From positions 82,232 through 146,231 of the forward strand of contig NZ_JANBVH010000008.1 of the NCBI RefSeq assembly GCF_024273235.1: 64,000 bases of DNA, written 5' to 3'. The notes under the pieces are model-generated. The model saw nothing but the letters and a program-made list of their open reading frames with translations. It ran no database searches and had not been told where the DNA came from. Source of the DNA: Sphingomonas faeni. GTDB taxonomy: Bacteria; Pseudomonadota; Alphaproteobacteria; Sphingomonadales; Sphingomonadaceae. Shown here piece by piece: positions 26,312 to 35,500 of this stretch; positions within the stretch are counted from its first letter, which is position 1; each line of letters begins with the position of its first letter. Both the position numbers and the translations under genes were made by a program.

Positions 26312-26988
26312 CCGGAGCCGCTTCGGCCGCAGACCGGGATTCGGCGTTCGACGCAACGTCCCCACGCGCGTCGCTCGGATACTCCGTCTATCGGCGCTTC
26401 GTCGACGGGATCTGGCACGTCGAGGGCAGTCTCGCGCTAGCCCCGGGCGACTCCGCCAACGACGCCTTCGAACGGCTCGACCCGCTGTTCCAGCAGACCG
26501 GGACGACCCACGACCGGGCAGGCGACACGCTGACGTTTCGCAAGCAGGGCCAGCCTGCACAGGACAAGATGGCCGTTTTCGACGGCGGCGTCCTGCGGAT
26601 CGAACCGGGTGCCGCCGGGCTGGTGTTGCGATACCGGCTCGCCAGCCGGGCGCTGCTGTTCTGCTTTCTCGCGCCGCTGCTGTTTCTCGCCTTCGCCCAG
26701 GCGACGATCGTCCTCGGCAAGTTCGAGCAGGCGAGGACCGCGGCCAAGGGCAAGAAGCCCGAGGTGAAGAAGCCGCCCGTGGTGCTGAACCCGATCGACA
26801 AGGCGCTGGGCGCCCCCGAGCCCGACCCGCCGAAAAAGAAGAAGAAGGCGGACGAGGACGACAAGAAACCTTCGCCGACGCCGGCCTATGTCTTCGCGGG
26901 CATGTTCGCGGCCCTCTACGCCGTCGGGCGGGTTCTCGAAGATCGGCGGATCAAGGTGCTGTTCCGACGACGCCTGCTGGGCGCGTAG
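26308..26988 (+). CDS. Unknown membrane protein with charged Lys-rich loop
   Basis: 226 residues, not recognised. The first ~110 residues look like a soluble beta-rich domain (WHVEGSLALAPGDSANDAF, LTFRKQGQPAQDKMAVFDG), then a hydrophobic helix (LLFCFLAPLLFLAFAQATIVL), a Lys/Pro-rich linker (KKPEVKKPPVV, PPKKKKKADEDDKK) and a last hydrophobic helix before RRRLLGA. ATG 26308 overlaps the hydroxylase stop, so the two are probably co-translated and may cooperate. Confidence 0.75.
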   Translation: MTGAASAADRDSAFDATSPRASLGYSVYRRFVDGIWHVEGSLALAPGDSANDAFERLDPLFQQTGTTHDRAGDTLTFRKQGQPAQDKMAVFDGGVLRIEPGAAGLVLRYRLASRALLFCFLAPLLFLAFAQATIVLGKFEQARTAAKGKKPEVKKPPVVLNPIDKALGAPEPDPPKKKKKADEDDKKPSPTPAYVFAGMFAALYAVGRVLEDRRIKVLFRRRLLGA

Positions 26989-27092
26989 CATAGCGACGAT
27001 CGACCCGGTTCACGATGTCACCCCATGAATTCAGGGCGCACGTTGCGTATGAACGTCGCGCGGCTAAGGATGCGCTCCAAGATCCTGGAGCC

Positions 27093-28037
27093 ATGTGTTT
27101 GGTCGATAGCGCGTTCCTGCCTGACAAGACGTTCGCCAGTCGGGTCGACTGGAACCTGCTGCGGACCTTCGTCGAGATCGTTCGCGCCGGCGGGATCGGC
27201 GCGGCCGCCCGAAAACTGAACAAGCAACAGCCGAGCATCAGCGCCGCGCTCAAACGGCTGGAGGAACAGGTCGGCGAACAGCTGCTGAACCGCTCCTCGT
27301 CCGGCGTCGAGATGACGGCCGCGGGCACCGCCCTGCTCGGCATCTGCGAGGAGATGCTCGAAGCGGCAAGGATGGTGCCGCACCAGGTCGCGCAGGCGAC
27401 CAAGCGGGTCGAGGGCATCGTCCGCATCCAGCTGATCTCGGCGGTCGCCTCCACCGAGTTCGACGAAGCGATCGCCAGCTTCCACCGCCGCAATCCCAAC
27501 ATCCATATCGAGATTCGCGTCTCGCCCTGGCGCGCGGTGCTCGACGCGCTGGAGCATGGCGAGGCCGAGATCGGCGTCGGTTACGACAGCAACGCACGGA
27601 GCAGCCTGGTCTACGAGCCCCTGTTCGTCGAACGCCAGCAACTCTACTGCGCGCGCAGCCACCCCCTGTTCGGGCACCGCGTCGAGCGGCTGGGCGAGCT
27701 GAAGGACGAGGGCTTCGTCCTGACCGGCGAGGACGAACTCGACACCATAACCCGCCTACGCCGTCGCTACCGTCTCGGCACGAAGGCGAACGGTCATGCG
27801 GAGGACATCAACGAGGCCGCCCGGCTGATCACCCTCGGCGTCGGCATCGGATTCCTGCCCGTGCTCGCCGCGGCGGACGCCGTCGCGAAGGGGCGCTTAT
27901 GGCCGCTGCTCTACGCCGATGCGGAGCCCGCCTACGACATCTTCCTGCTCGCGCGGGCCGAGCCGTCGCGCGATACCGCCACACAATTGTTTTTGGACGA
28001 AGTGACCCGAAGGCATAGGGCGCAACGCAGGGCATAG
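27093..28037 (+). CDS. LysR-family transcriptional regulator
   Basis: 314 residues from ATG 27093 (CTGGAG just upstream); a longer ATG at 27015 would add 26 residues without similarity to LysR N-termini. HTH: NLLRTFVEIVRAGGIGAAARKLNKQQPSISAALKRLEEQVG; effector domain from GIVRIQLISAV. It lies directly before the guanidine-type operon in the same direction and is a candidate regulator of it. Confidence 0.85.
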   Translation: MCLVDSAFLPDKTFASRVDWNLLRTFVEIVRAGGIGAAARKLNKQQPSISAALKRLEEQVGEQLLNRSSSGVEMTAAGTALLGICEEMLEAARMVPHQVAQATKRVEGIVRIQLISAVASTEFDEAIASFHRRNPNIHIEIRVSPWRAVLDALEHGEAEIGVGYDSNARSSLVYEPLFVERQQLYCARSHPLFGHRVERLGELKDEGFVLTGEDELDTITRLRRRYRLGTKANGHAEDINEAARLITLGVGIGFLPVLAAADAVAKGRLWPLLYADAEPAYDIFLLARAEPSRDTATQLFLDEVTRRHRAQRRA

Positions 28038-28126
28038 ATTTCATCTATGCCTTTCATCATCATTTTGCCTCTTCATCGATGATCCCCGGCACGCCAACGT
28101 CGCCAAAGGGGTGATGCCTGCATTCG

Positions 28127-28157
28127 CCGTCCTGTTCCCGGTCATGCCGGAGGACGG
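28127..28157 (+). promoter_or_regulatory. Bulged hairpin in the leader of the ABC transporter gene
   Basis: CCGTCCT (28127-28133) pairs with AGGACGG (28151-28157), and inside it CCGG (28138-28141) pairs with CCGG (28147-28150) around TCATG, leaving a 4-nt bulge. It lies 40 nt before the start codon of the first operon gene. It could end the LysR transcript or control the operon. I did not recognise the conserved blocks of guanidine-I, -II or -III riboswitches. Confidence 0.5.
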
Positions 28158-28197
28158 AGGCGCGCTGGCATCATCGGGTGGCTAAGGGGTGTACTTG

Positions 28198-29292
28198 ATG
28201 GTGTCTCGACCGTGGCTGAATGGTGTTGCAGCAGCAGCCATGTTGCTGGCGCTGGGCGGTTGCGGGAGCAAGACGTCGGGATCCGCGACCGACGCCGGCG
28301 TCGTGAAGAAGGATTTCACGATCGGCTGGTCGATCTACACCGGGTGGATGCCCTGGGCCTATGCGCAACAGTCCGGGATCGTGAAGAAATGGGCCGATAA
28401 ATACGGCATCGATATCCGGCTGGTTCAGGTCAACGACTATGTCGAATCGGTCAACCAATACGCCGCGGGCAAGCTCGACGGCGTGGTCTGCACGACGATG
28501 GATGCGCTGACCATTCCGGCGGCGGGCGGCAAGGATACCACCGTGTTGCTGATCGGCGATTATTCCGACGGCAATGACGGCGTGGTGCTCAAGAACGGCC
28601 GGACGATGGCCGACATCAAGGGGCGCTCGGTCAAGCTGGTCGAGCTGTCGGTGTCGCATTTCCTGCTCGCGCGCGGCCTCGAGCTGAGCGGAATGAAGCT
28701 CGCCGACGTGAAGACGGTGAACACCGGCGACGCCGACATCGTCGGCGCGTTCGCGTCGCCGGGCGTGAACGCGGTCGTGACCTGGAACCCGCAATTGTCG
28801 ACGATCCGCGCGACGCCGGGCGCGACGCAGGTGTTCGACAGTTCGAAGATTCCCAACGAGATCCTCGACACGCTCAACGTCAGTACCGCGACGCTCAAGG
28901 CCAACCCGAACCTCGGCAAGGCGCTGGCCGGCATCTGGTATGAGACGATGGCGATCATGACCCGCAACGACGCCGCGGGCCGCGCCGCGCGCGCGACCAT
29001 GGCCAAGGCCGCGGGCGCGACCGAAGCGAGTTTCGACGAACAGCTCAAGACGACGCACCTGTACGCGAAGGCGCAGGACGCGGTCGCCTATGCGGAGAAC
29101 CCGGACCTGATCATCGTGACCGACCGGGTCCGGCAGTTCAGTTTCGCACACGGCCTGTTCGGTCCGAGCGCGAAGTCCGTCGATACGATCGGCATCACCT
29201 TCGCCGGCGGCAAGACGCTCGGCGATACCAAGAACGTGAAGCTGCGGTTCGACCCGAGCTACATGAAGCTGGCGGCGGACGGGAAGCTGTAG
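28198..29292 (+). CDS. ABC transporter substrate-binding lipoprotein, guanidine/urea-carboxylase-linked type
   Basis: 364 residues. Lipoprotein signal MLLALGGCGSKT with the LGGC lipobox, so anchored outside the inner membrane. NMT1/SsuA-like fold: FTIGWSIYTGWMPWAYAQQ, YAAGKLDGVVCTTMDALTIP and NGRTMADIKGRSVKLVELS. This type is the partner of urea/guanidine carboxylase clusters. ATG 28198 has AAGGGG 8 nt upstream, preferred over GTG at 28189. Probable ligand guanidine or urea, by context. Confidence 0.88.
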   Translation: MVSRPWLNGVAAAAMLLALGGCGSKTSGSATDAGVVKKDFTIGWSIYTGWMPWAYAQQSGIVKKWADKYGIDIRLVQVNDYVESVNQYAAGKLDGVVCTTMDALTIPAAGGKDTTVLLIGDYSDGNDGVVLKNGRTMADIKGRSVKLVELSVSHFLLARGLELSGMKLADVKTVNTGDADIVGAFASPGVNAVVTWNPQLSTIRATPGATQVFDSSKIPNEILDTLNVSTATLKANPNLGKALAGIWYETMAIMTRNDAAGRAARATMAKAAGATEASFDEQLKTTHLYAKAQDAVAYAENPDLIIVTDRVRQFSFAHGLFGPSAKSVDTIGITFAGGKTLGDTKNVKLRFDPSYMKLAADGKL

Positions 29293-29388
29293 CCCCGGAG
29301 CGCAGACAAAGACGACGAGCAACGTCGGGACAGCCGTTCCGACGAACGGAGGAGCATGCCTTGGCCATGCGTGAAATCGGGGGATGAA

Positions 29389-29469
29389 ATGAGCGTATTG
29401 CCAACACATTCCGCCATGACGACGCCCGACACGCGCGCCCGGAGCGTTGCGCCTGGGCATCCGCGTTGA
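29389..29469 (+). CDS. Short ORF overlapping the permease start (leader peptide or frameshifted N-terminus)
   Basis: 26 codons from ATG 29389, preceded by a GGGGGA ribosome-like site. It ends with a TGA overlapping the TTG of the permease (TTGA at 29466-29469). It could couple translation to the permease, or be the real permease N-terminus separated by a frameshift. No homology can be judged at this length. Confidence 0.4.
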   Translation: MSVLPTHSAMTTPDTRARSVAPGHPR

Positions 29470-30284
29470 CCCGGCTCGTCGACATTCGCCTCGGCCGCGG
29501 GGCACGATTGCTGCTGGGCGCGCTGCCGATCGTGGCGCTGCTGTTCGTCTATCTGCTCGCCTCCGAGGCGCGCCACCTCGACAATCCCGCCGACAAGGTG
29601 TTGCCGACGTTCGAGGCGATGGCGCAGGCCATTCGCGGGCTCACCACCGATCGCGACCCGTCGACCGATCGCATCATCCTCGTCGCCGACACGCTGGCGA
29701 GCCTGTACCGGCTGGGCATCGGCCTTGCCATCGCGACCGCGACCGCGCTGGTGCTCGGCCTGCTGCTCGGCGTCATGCCGCTCGCGCGCGCCATTCTCGG
29801 CCCGATGGTCGCGGTGATCGCGGTCATACCGCCGGTCGCGGTGCTGCCGATCCTGTTCATCGTGCTCGGGCTCGACGAAGCCTCGAAGATCGCGCTGATC
29901 GCGATCGGTATCGCGCCGTTCATGACGCGCGACCTGACCAGCTTCGTCGCCAACCTGCCGGTCGAGCAATCGGTCAAGGCGCAGACGCTCGGCGCCAATA
30001 GCTGGCAATTGGCGATCCGGGTCGCGCTGCCGCAACTGATGCCCCGCTTGATCGAGGCGCTGCGGCTGTCGATGGGGCCCGCCTGGGTGTTCCTGATCGC
30101 GTCCGAGGCGGTCGCCTCCGATGTCGGGCTCGGCTACCGGATCTTCCTGGTCCGGCGCTATTTCGCGATGGACATCATCCTGCCCTACGTCGCCTGGATC
30201 TCGCTGCTCGCGATCGCGACCGACGCGCTGATGCTGTTCATCAGCCGCCGCAGCTTCCCTTGGGCGCATGGAGCCGGCCGGTGA
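29466..30284 (+). CDS. ABC transporter permease
   Basis: 272 residues from TTG 29466 with six predicted membrane helices. The BPD-transporter EAA-loop is visible at VKAQTLGANSWQLAIRVALPQLMPRL, with conserved FLIASEAVASDVGLGYRIFLVRRY following. Inner-membrane channel for the adjacent lipoprotein and ATPase. The start codon is weak and no ribosome site is closely placed, but the short upstream ORF ends on it. The stop overlaps the ATPase GTG. Confidence 0.88.
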   Translation: MTRLVDIRLGRGARLLLGALPIVALLFVYLLASEARHLDNPADKVLPTFEAMAQAIRGLTTDRDPSTDRIILVADTLASLYRLGIGLAIATATALVLGLLLGVMPLARAILGPMVAVIAVIPPVAVLPILFIVLGLDEASKIALIAIGIAPFMTRDLTSFVANLPVEQSVKAQTLGANSWQLAIRVALPQLMPRLIEALRLSMGPAWVFLIASEAVASDVGLGYRIFLVRRYFAMDIILPYVAWISLLAIATDALMLFISRRSFPWAHGAGR

Positions 30285-31069
30285 GCCCGCTGCTCGAAAT
30301 GCGAAACATCTGGGTCGAATATGGCGACAAGATCGTGCTCGAACGCGTCTCGCTCGAGATCGCCGAGCGCAGCTTCGTCGCGGTCGTCGGCCCGTCGGGC
30401 GCCGGCAAGAGCACCTTCCTCCGCCTGATCCTCGGCCAGGAAGCGCCGAGCCGCGGCCAGGTGCTCCTCGACGGCCAACCGATGCGCGCCGAATGCGGCC
30501 CCGATCGCGGCGTCGTGTTCCAGCGCTATTCGGTGTTCCCGCACCTCACCGCGCTCGGCAACGTGATGTTCGGGATCGAATGCGCGCAGGCGCCCTTTGC
30601 GGCGCGCCTGTTCGGGGCGCAGCGGCGCGCGGCGCGCGAGACCGCGGTCGAGATGCTCGCCGCGGTCGGCCTGGAACACAGCCTCGACGTCTATCCGGCA
30701 CAGATGTCGGGCGGCATGCAGCAGCGGCTGGCGATCGCGCAGGCGCTGGTCAAGCATCCCCGCATCCTACTGCTCGACGAGCCGTTCGGCGCGCTCGATC
30801 CGGGCATCCGCCTCGACATGCACGCGCTCATCACCAGGCTCTGGCAGGAACGCGGCCTCACGATCGTGATGGTGACGCACGACATCGGCGAGGCGTTCAA
30901 GCTCGGCACGCGCGTGCTCGCCTTCGACAAGCGTCGCCACGATCCGCACGCGCCGCACCGCTTCGGCGCCACCACCACCTACGACCTGCCGCTCGATCGC
31001 AAGACCCTGCCTCCGCAGGCGCTGGTCGACGCGATCGGCGGCAACCTTCCACAGCGAGACCTAGCATGA
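30281..31069 (+). CDS. ABC transporter ATP-binding protein
   Basis: 262 residues from GTG 30281 (GTGA overlap). Walker A GPSGAGKST, Q-loop VVFQRYSVFPHL, signature MSGGMQQRLAIAQAL, Walker B ILLLDEPFGALD and the switch His in VTHDIGEAF. Closest in type to taurine/nitrate/urea-carboxylase-linked ATPases. The C-terminal tail (HRFGATTTYDLPLDRKT) is short and specific to this cluster type. Overlaps the first DUF1989 gene. Confidence 0.92.
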   Translation: MSPLLEMRNIWVEYGDKIVLERVSLEIAERSFVAVVGPSGAGKSTFLRLILGQEAPSRGQVLLDGQPMRAECGPDRGVVFQRYSVFPHLTALGNVMFGIECAQAPFAARLFGAQRRAARETAVEMLAAVGLEHSLDVYPAQMSGGMQQRLAIAQALVKHPRILLLDEPFGALDPGIRLDMHALITRLWQERGLTIVMVTHDIGEAFKLGTRVLAFDKRRHDPHAPHRFGATTTYDLPLDRKTLPPQALVDAIGGNLPQRDLA

Positions 31070-31872
31070 CGAACACCGCCGATCCGACCGGAGCCCGTGA
31101 TCACGCCCGCGCCATGGCAGGCACGCGCGTCGAGGCCATGCCCACACTTCCCGCCACCGCCGTCGACGCGCCGGGTGACCCGGTGTGGGAGGAAACGATC
31201 GCGCCCGGCGGCTACGCCTCGCGCCGGATCGCCCGCGGCACACGCCTGCGGCTGATCGACCTCGCCGGCGACGCCTGCGCCTCGATGCTGGTCTTCAACG
31301 CCGAGACGCCGACCGAGCGGCTGAACGTCGCCGACACGCTCAAGGTGCAGTGGAACGGCTATCTGGGTGCGGGCCGGCTGCTGCTGTCGGACATGGGCCG
31401 GGTGATGATGACCATCCTCGAGGATGACGCCGGCACGCACGACGCGTTCTGCGGCGCGTCGAACGAAGCATCCAACGCGCGTGCTTACGGCGACGGCAAG
31501 AATTACGGCGCACATCCGAACGCGCGCGACCGCTTCATGCTGGGTGTCGCCAGGCACGGGCTCGGTCGCAAGGACGTCCACCCCTGCATCAACTGGTTCA
31601 AGGGCGTCCGGATCGCCGAGGACGGCGCCACCCTGCCCGAGATCGGCCCCTTCCCGCCCGGCCGGACGCTCACCTTGCGCGCCGAAATGGAGCTGATCGT
31701 CGTGCTCGCCAACTGCCCGCACGTGCTCGACACCCGCGCCGATTTCACGGTGACGCCGCTGCGCGTGACCGCCTGGCGCGGCGAACCGGCGGCCGAGGAT
31801 GACCCGATCCGCACCGCGACGCCGGAAGGGCTCCGCGCCTTCCTCAACACCGAAGATCTGTACGCGCGCTGA
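31066..31872 (+). CDS. DUF1989 protein UAAP1-type, probable carboxyguanidine deiminase subunit
   Basis: 268-residue DUF1989 protein of the urea amidolyase-associated type. The start AGTRVEAMPTLPA is characteristic. Candidate metal-binding Cys lie in DAFCGASNEASN, HPCINWFKGV and LANCPHVLD. Work on this family showed that two such proteins together form carboxyguanidine deiminase, converting carboxyguanidine to allophanate plus ammonia. ATG 31066 overlaps the ATPase gene; the second DUF1989 gene follows 9 nt downstream. Confidence 0.88.
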   Translation: MTNTADPTGARDHARAMAGTRVEAMPTLPATAVDAPGDPVWEETIAPGGYASRRIARGTRLRLIDLAGDACASMLVFNAETPTERLNVADTLKVQWNGYLGAGRLLLSDMGRVMMTILEDDAGTHDAFCGASNEASNARAYGDGKNYGAHPNARDRFMLGVARHGLGRKDVHPCINWFKGVRIAEDGATLPEIGPFPPGRTLTLRAEMELIVVLANCPHVLDTRADFTVTPLRVTAWRGEPAAEDDPIRTATPEGLRAFLNTEDLYAR

Positions 31873-31881
31873 AGGACCGAC

Positions 31882-32505
31882 ATGACCACTTCCCCCCTCC
31901 CCGGTACCATCCGCCACGACGAGATCGTCCCCGCCCGCGCACCCTGGATGCACCGCGTGGCCGCGGGTGAAACGCTGCGCATCGTCGATATCGAAGGCAA
32001 TCAGGCGGTCGATTTCCTGATGTATGCCGCCGCCGACGATTCCGAACGTTACAGCGCGCAGGATACGATCGCGGCGCAGCGCAACCTGTTCCTGCGCGAT
32101 GGCGCGGTGCTGTTGTCGAATGAAGGCCGGCCGATGATGACGATCACCGGGACCAGCGTCGCCTATCACGACACGATCGGTGGCGCCTGCTCGTGCGAGT
32201 CCAACACCTTGCGCTACGGCCACCATACGAAGGCCCAGCATAGCTGCGTCGACAATTTCCTCGACGCCAATATCTGCGCCGGCCGCGGCAAGCGCGACAT
32301 GGTGTCGAACATCAACTTCTTCATGAACGTGCCGGTCGAGGCGGACGGCACGCTCGGCATCGTCGACGGCATCTCCGCGCCCGGGCTGACCGTCGACCTG
32401 CGCGCGGAGATGGACGTCATCGTGGTCGTGTCCAACTGCCCGCAGGTCAACAATCCCTGCAACGGCTTCAACCCGACGCCCGTGCGTATGCAGGTTTCGG
32501 CGTGA
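31882..32505 (+). CDS. DUF1989 protein UAAP2-type, probable carboxyguanidine deiminase subunit
   Basis: 207 residues, homologous to the preceding protein but shorter. Begins PGTIRHDEIVPARAPW, has DIEGNQAVDFLMYAA, candidate metal Cys in GGACSCESNTLRYG, the CVDNFLDAN loop and a final NCPQVNNPCNGFNPTPV. Expected partner of the UAAP1 protein in a heteromeric deiminase. AAGGACC ribosome site before ATG 31882; stop overlaps the carboxylase ATG. Confidence 0.88.
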   Translation: MTTSPLPGTIRHDEIVPARAPWMHRVAAGETLRIVDIEGNQAVDFLMYAAADDSERYSAQDTIAAQRNLFLRDGAVLLSNEGRPMMTITGTSVAYHDTIGGACSCESNTLRYGHHTKAQHSCVDNFLDANICAGRGKRDMVSNINFFMNVPVEADGTLGIVDGISAPGLTVDLRAEMDVIVVVSNCPQVNNPCNGFNPTPVRMQVSA

Positions 32506-35500
32506 TGTTCAAAAAGGTCCTGATCGCCAATCGCGGCGCGATCGCCTGCCGCATCATCCGCACGCTGAAGACGATGGGGGTCGGTTCGGTCGCGGTGTTC
32601 AGCGACGCCGATGCCGGCTCCGCGCACGTCGCGCAGGCCGACGAGGCGGTCCGGATCGGCCCCGCGCCGGCCGCGGAAAGCTATCTCAACGTCGGGGCGA
32701 TCCTGGCCGCCGCGGAGGCAACTGGCGCCGAGGCGATCCACCCCGGCTACGGCTTCCTCTCGGAAAACACCGCCTTCGCCGAGGCATGCGCCGCGCGCGG
32801 CATCGCGTTCATCGGCCCGACTCCCGACAACATCCGCGCCTTCGGGCTGAAGCACACCGCGCGCGATCTCGCCGCCGCGCAGGGCGTGCCGCTCGCACCC
32901 GGCACCGACCTGCTCCGCGACGAAACCGCGGCGATCGAGGCGGCAGCGCGGATCGGCTACCCGGTCATCCTCAAGGCGACCGCAGGCGGCGGCGGCATCG
33001 GCATGAAGGTCTGCGCCGACGAGGCCGATATCCGCGAGGGTTTCGCCACCGTAGCCCGCCTCGGCGCAGGCAATTTCGGCGACGGCGGTGTTTTCCTCGA
33101 ACGCTATGTCGCCCGCGCACGCCATATCGAGGTGCAGGTGTTCGGCGATGGCGCAGGCCATGTCGTCGCCCTCGGCGAACGCGACTGCTCGCTGCAACGC
33201 CGCAACCAGAAGGTCGTCGAGGAAACCCCCGCCCCGCTGCTCCCCGCCGCCACGCGGCAGGCGCTGATCGACGCCGCCGTCCGGCTCACCGCCGTCGCCA
33301 ATTACCGCTCGGCAGGCACCGTAGAATTTCTCTACGATGCCGAACGAGACGACTTCTTCTTCCTAGAGGTCAACACCCGGCTCCAGGTCGAACACGGCGT
33401 CACCGAACAGGTCACCGGCGTCGACCTCGTCGAATGGATGGTGCGCGGCGCGGCCGGCGACTTCGCCTTCCTCGATGGGTTCGAGGCGAAGCCGGTCGGC
33501 GCGTCGATCCAGGTCCGCCTCTATGCCGAGGATCCCGCGCAGGATTACCGGCCCAGCTCGGGCCGCCTGGTCGGCGTCTCGTTCCCCGAAGGTCCTCGCG
33601 TCGACAGCTGGATCGCCGCCGGCACCGAGGTGTCGAGCTGGTACGACCCGATGCTCGCCAAGCTGATCGTCACCGCACCCACACGCGACGCCGCCGTGCA
33701 GGCGATTCAGGACGCGCTCGACGCCACGTCGATCGCCGGGATCGAGACCAATCTCGACTGGCTGCGCACCGTTGTGCGCTCGCCGGTGTTCACCAGCGGC
33801 GAAGTCTCCACCCGTGCGCTCGCCGACATCGCCTACACGCCGCGGTCAATCCGCGTGCTGGCAGGCGGCGCCTCCACCACGGTCCAGGACTATCCCGGCC
33901 GACTCGGCCTGTGGGATGTCGGCGTACCGCCCTCAGGACCGATGGACGCACTCGCCTTCCGCCTCGGCAACCGGCTGCTAGGCAACGCGGAAGACACGGC
34001 GGGACTCGAGATCACCGCTGCCGGGCCAACGCTGCTCTTCAACGTCGCCACCCGGATCTGCCTGACCGGCGCCGATTTCGGTGCGGTCGTCGATGGCGCG
34101 CCCGCCCCGTGTTACGAGCCGATTGACATTGCAGCCGGCCAGATCCTCAAGATCGGACGTGTCACCGGTGGCGGCATGCGCGGCTATATCGCGATCGCCG
34201 GCGGACTCGACGTGCCGCTGTTCCTCGGCAGCCGCAGCGCCTTCACGCTTGGCGAGTTCGGCGGCCATGCCGGGCGCGCCGTAATGACCGGCGACACGCT
34301 GCATCTGGCACGAACCGATCCACCCGGCGCGCCGGCCGCAACGCTCGCGCTCGCCGACCGACCCGCGATCACCCGCGAATGGACGCTCGCTGTCCTCTAC
34401 GGCCCGCACGGCGCCCCCGATTTCTTCACACCCGACGACATCGCGATGCTGCGCAGTACGGCGTGGAAGGTTCACTACAACTCCAACCGCACCGGCGTCC
34501 GCCTGCTCGGGCCGAAGCCGCATTGGGCGCGGAAGGACGGCGGCGAGGCGGGGCTCCACCCCTCGAACATCCACGACAATGCCTATGCGATCGGCGCGGT
34601 CGACTTCACCGGCGACATGCCGATCATCTTGGGGCCGGACGGTCCCTCGCTCGGCGGCTTCGTCTGTCCTTTCGTCGTCGCGCAGGCGGACCTGTGGAAG
34701 GTCGGCCAGCTCGCGCCGGGCGACAGCGTCCGCTTCGCACCGATCGACAATGCCACGGCGGTGGCGGCCGAGCAGGCGCAGGACCGGCTTGTCGCCACGC
34801 TCGCCGCGCCGCTACCGCCGGTAACGACGGGCGACTATCTCGGTTCGCCGATCCTGCGCGCGATCGAAGCGCAAGGCGTACGCCCGGCGGTGACCTATCG
34901 CCAGCAGGGCGACCGCAACCTGCTGGTTGAATACGGCCCGATCATGCTCGATCTCGAACTCCGGCTCCGCGTTCACGCGCTGATGCTCGAAGTCGAAAAG
35001 GCCGCGCTCGCCGGCATCATCGACGTGACCCCGGGCATCCGCTCGCTCCAGATCCATTACGACAGCCGGCAGCTTTCGCAGGCATCGCTGCTCGATGCAC
35101 TCGCCGCGGCCGAGGAGCGCCTCGGCGGGCTGGACGATTTCGAAATCCCGTCCCGCGTCGTCTACCTGCCGCTGTCGTGGAAAGACCCGGCAATCTACCA
35201 GACGATCGACAAATACATGGAATCGGTGCGCGACGACGCGCCGTGGTGCCCCGACAATATCGAGTTCATCCGCCGCGTGAACGGGCTCGACAGCATCGAC
35301 GACGTGCAGCGGATCGTGTTCGACGCCGAATATCTCGTGATGGGCCTTGGCGACGTCTATCTCGGTGCGCCGGTTGCGACCCCGATCGACCCGCGCCACC
35401 GGCTCGTCACCACCAAATACAATCCCGCGCGCACCTGGACGCCGCCCAACGTCGTCGGCATAGGGGGCGCATACATGTGCATCTACGGCATGGAGGGGCC

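Noticed and set aside
28038..28197. Guanidine (ykkC-type) riboswitch upstream of the ABC operon
   Set aside because: The conserved CUAGGGUUCCG-like and ACGG-type blocks were not found. Only a bulged hairpin is present.
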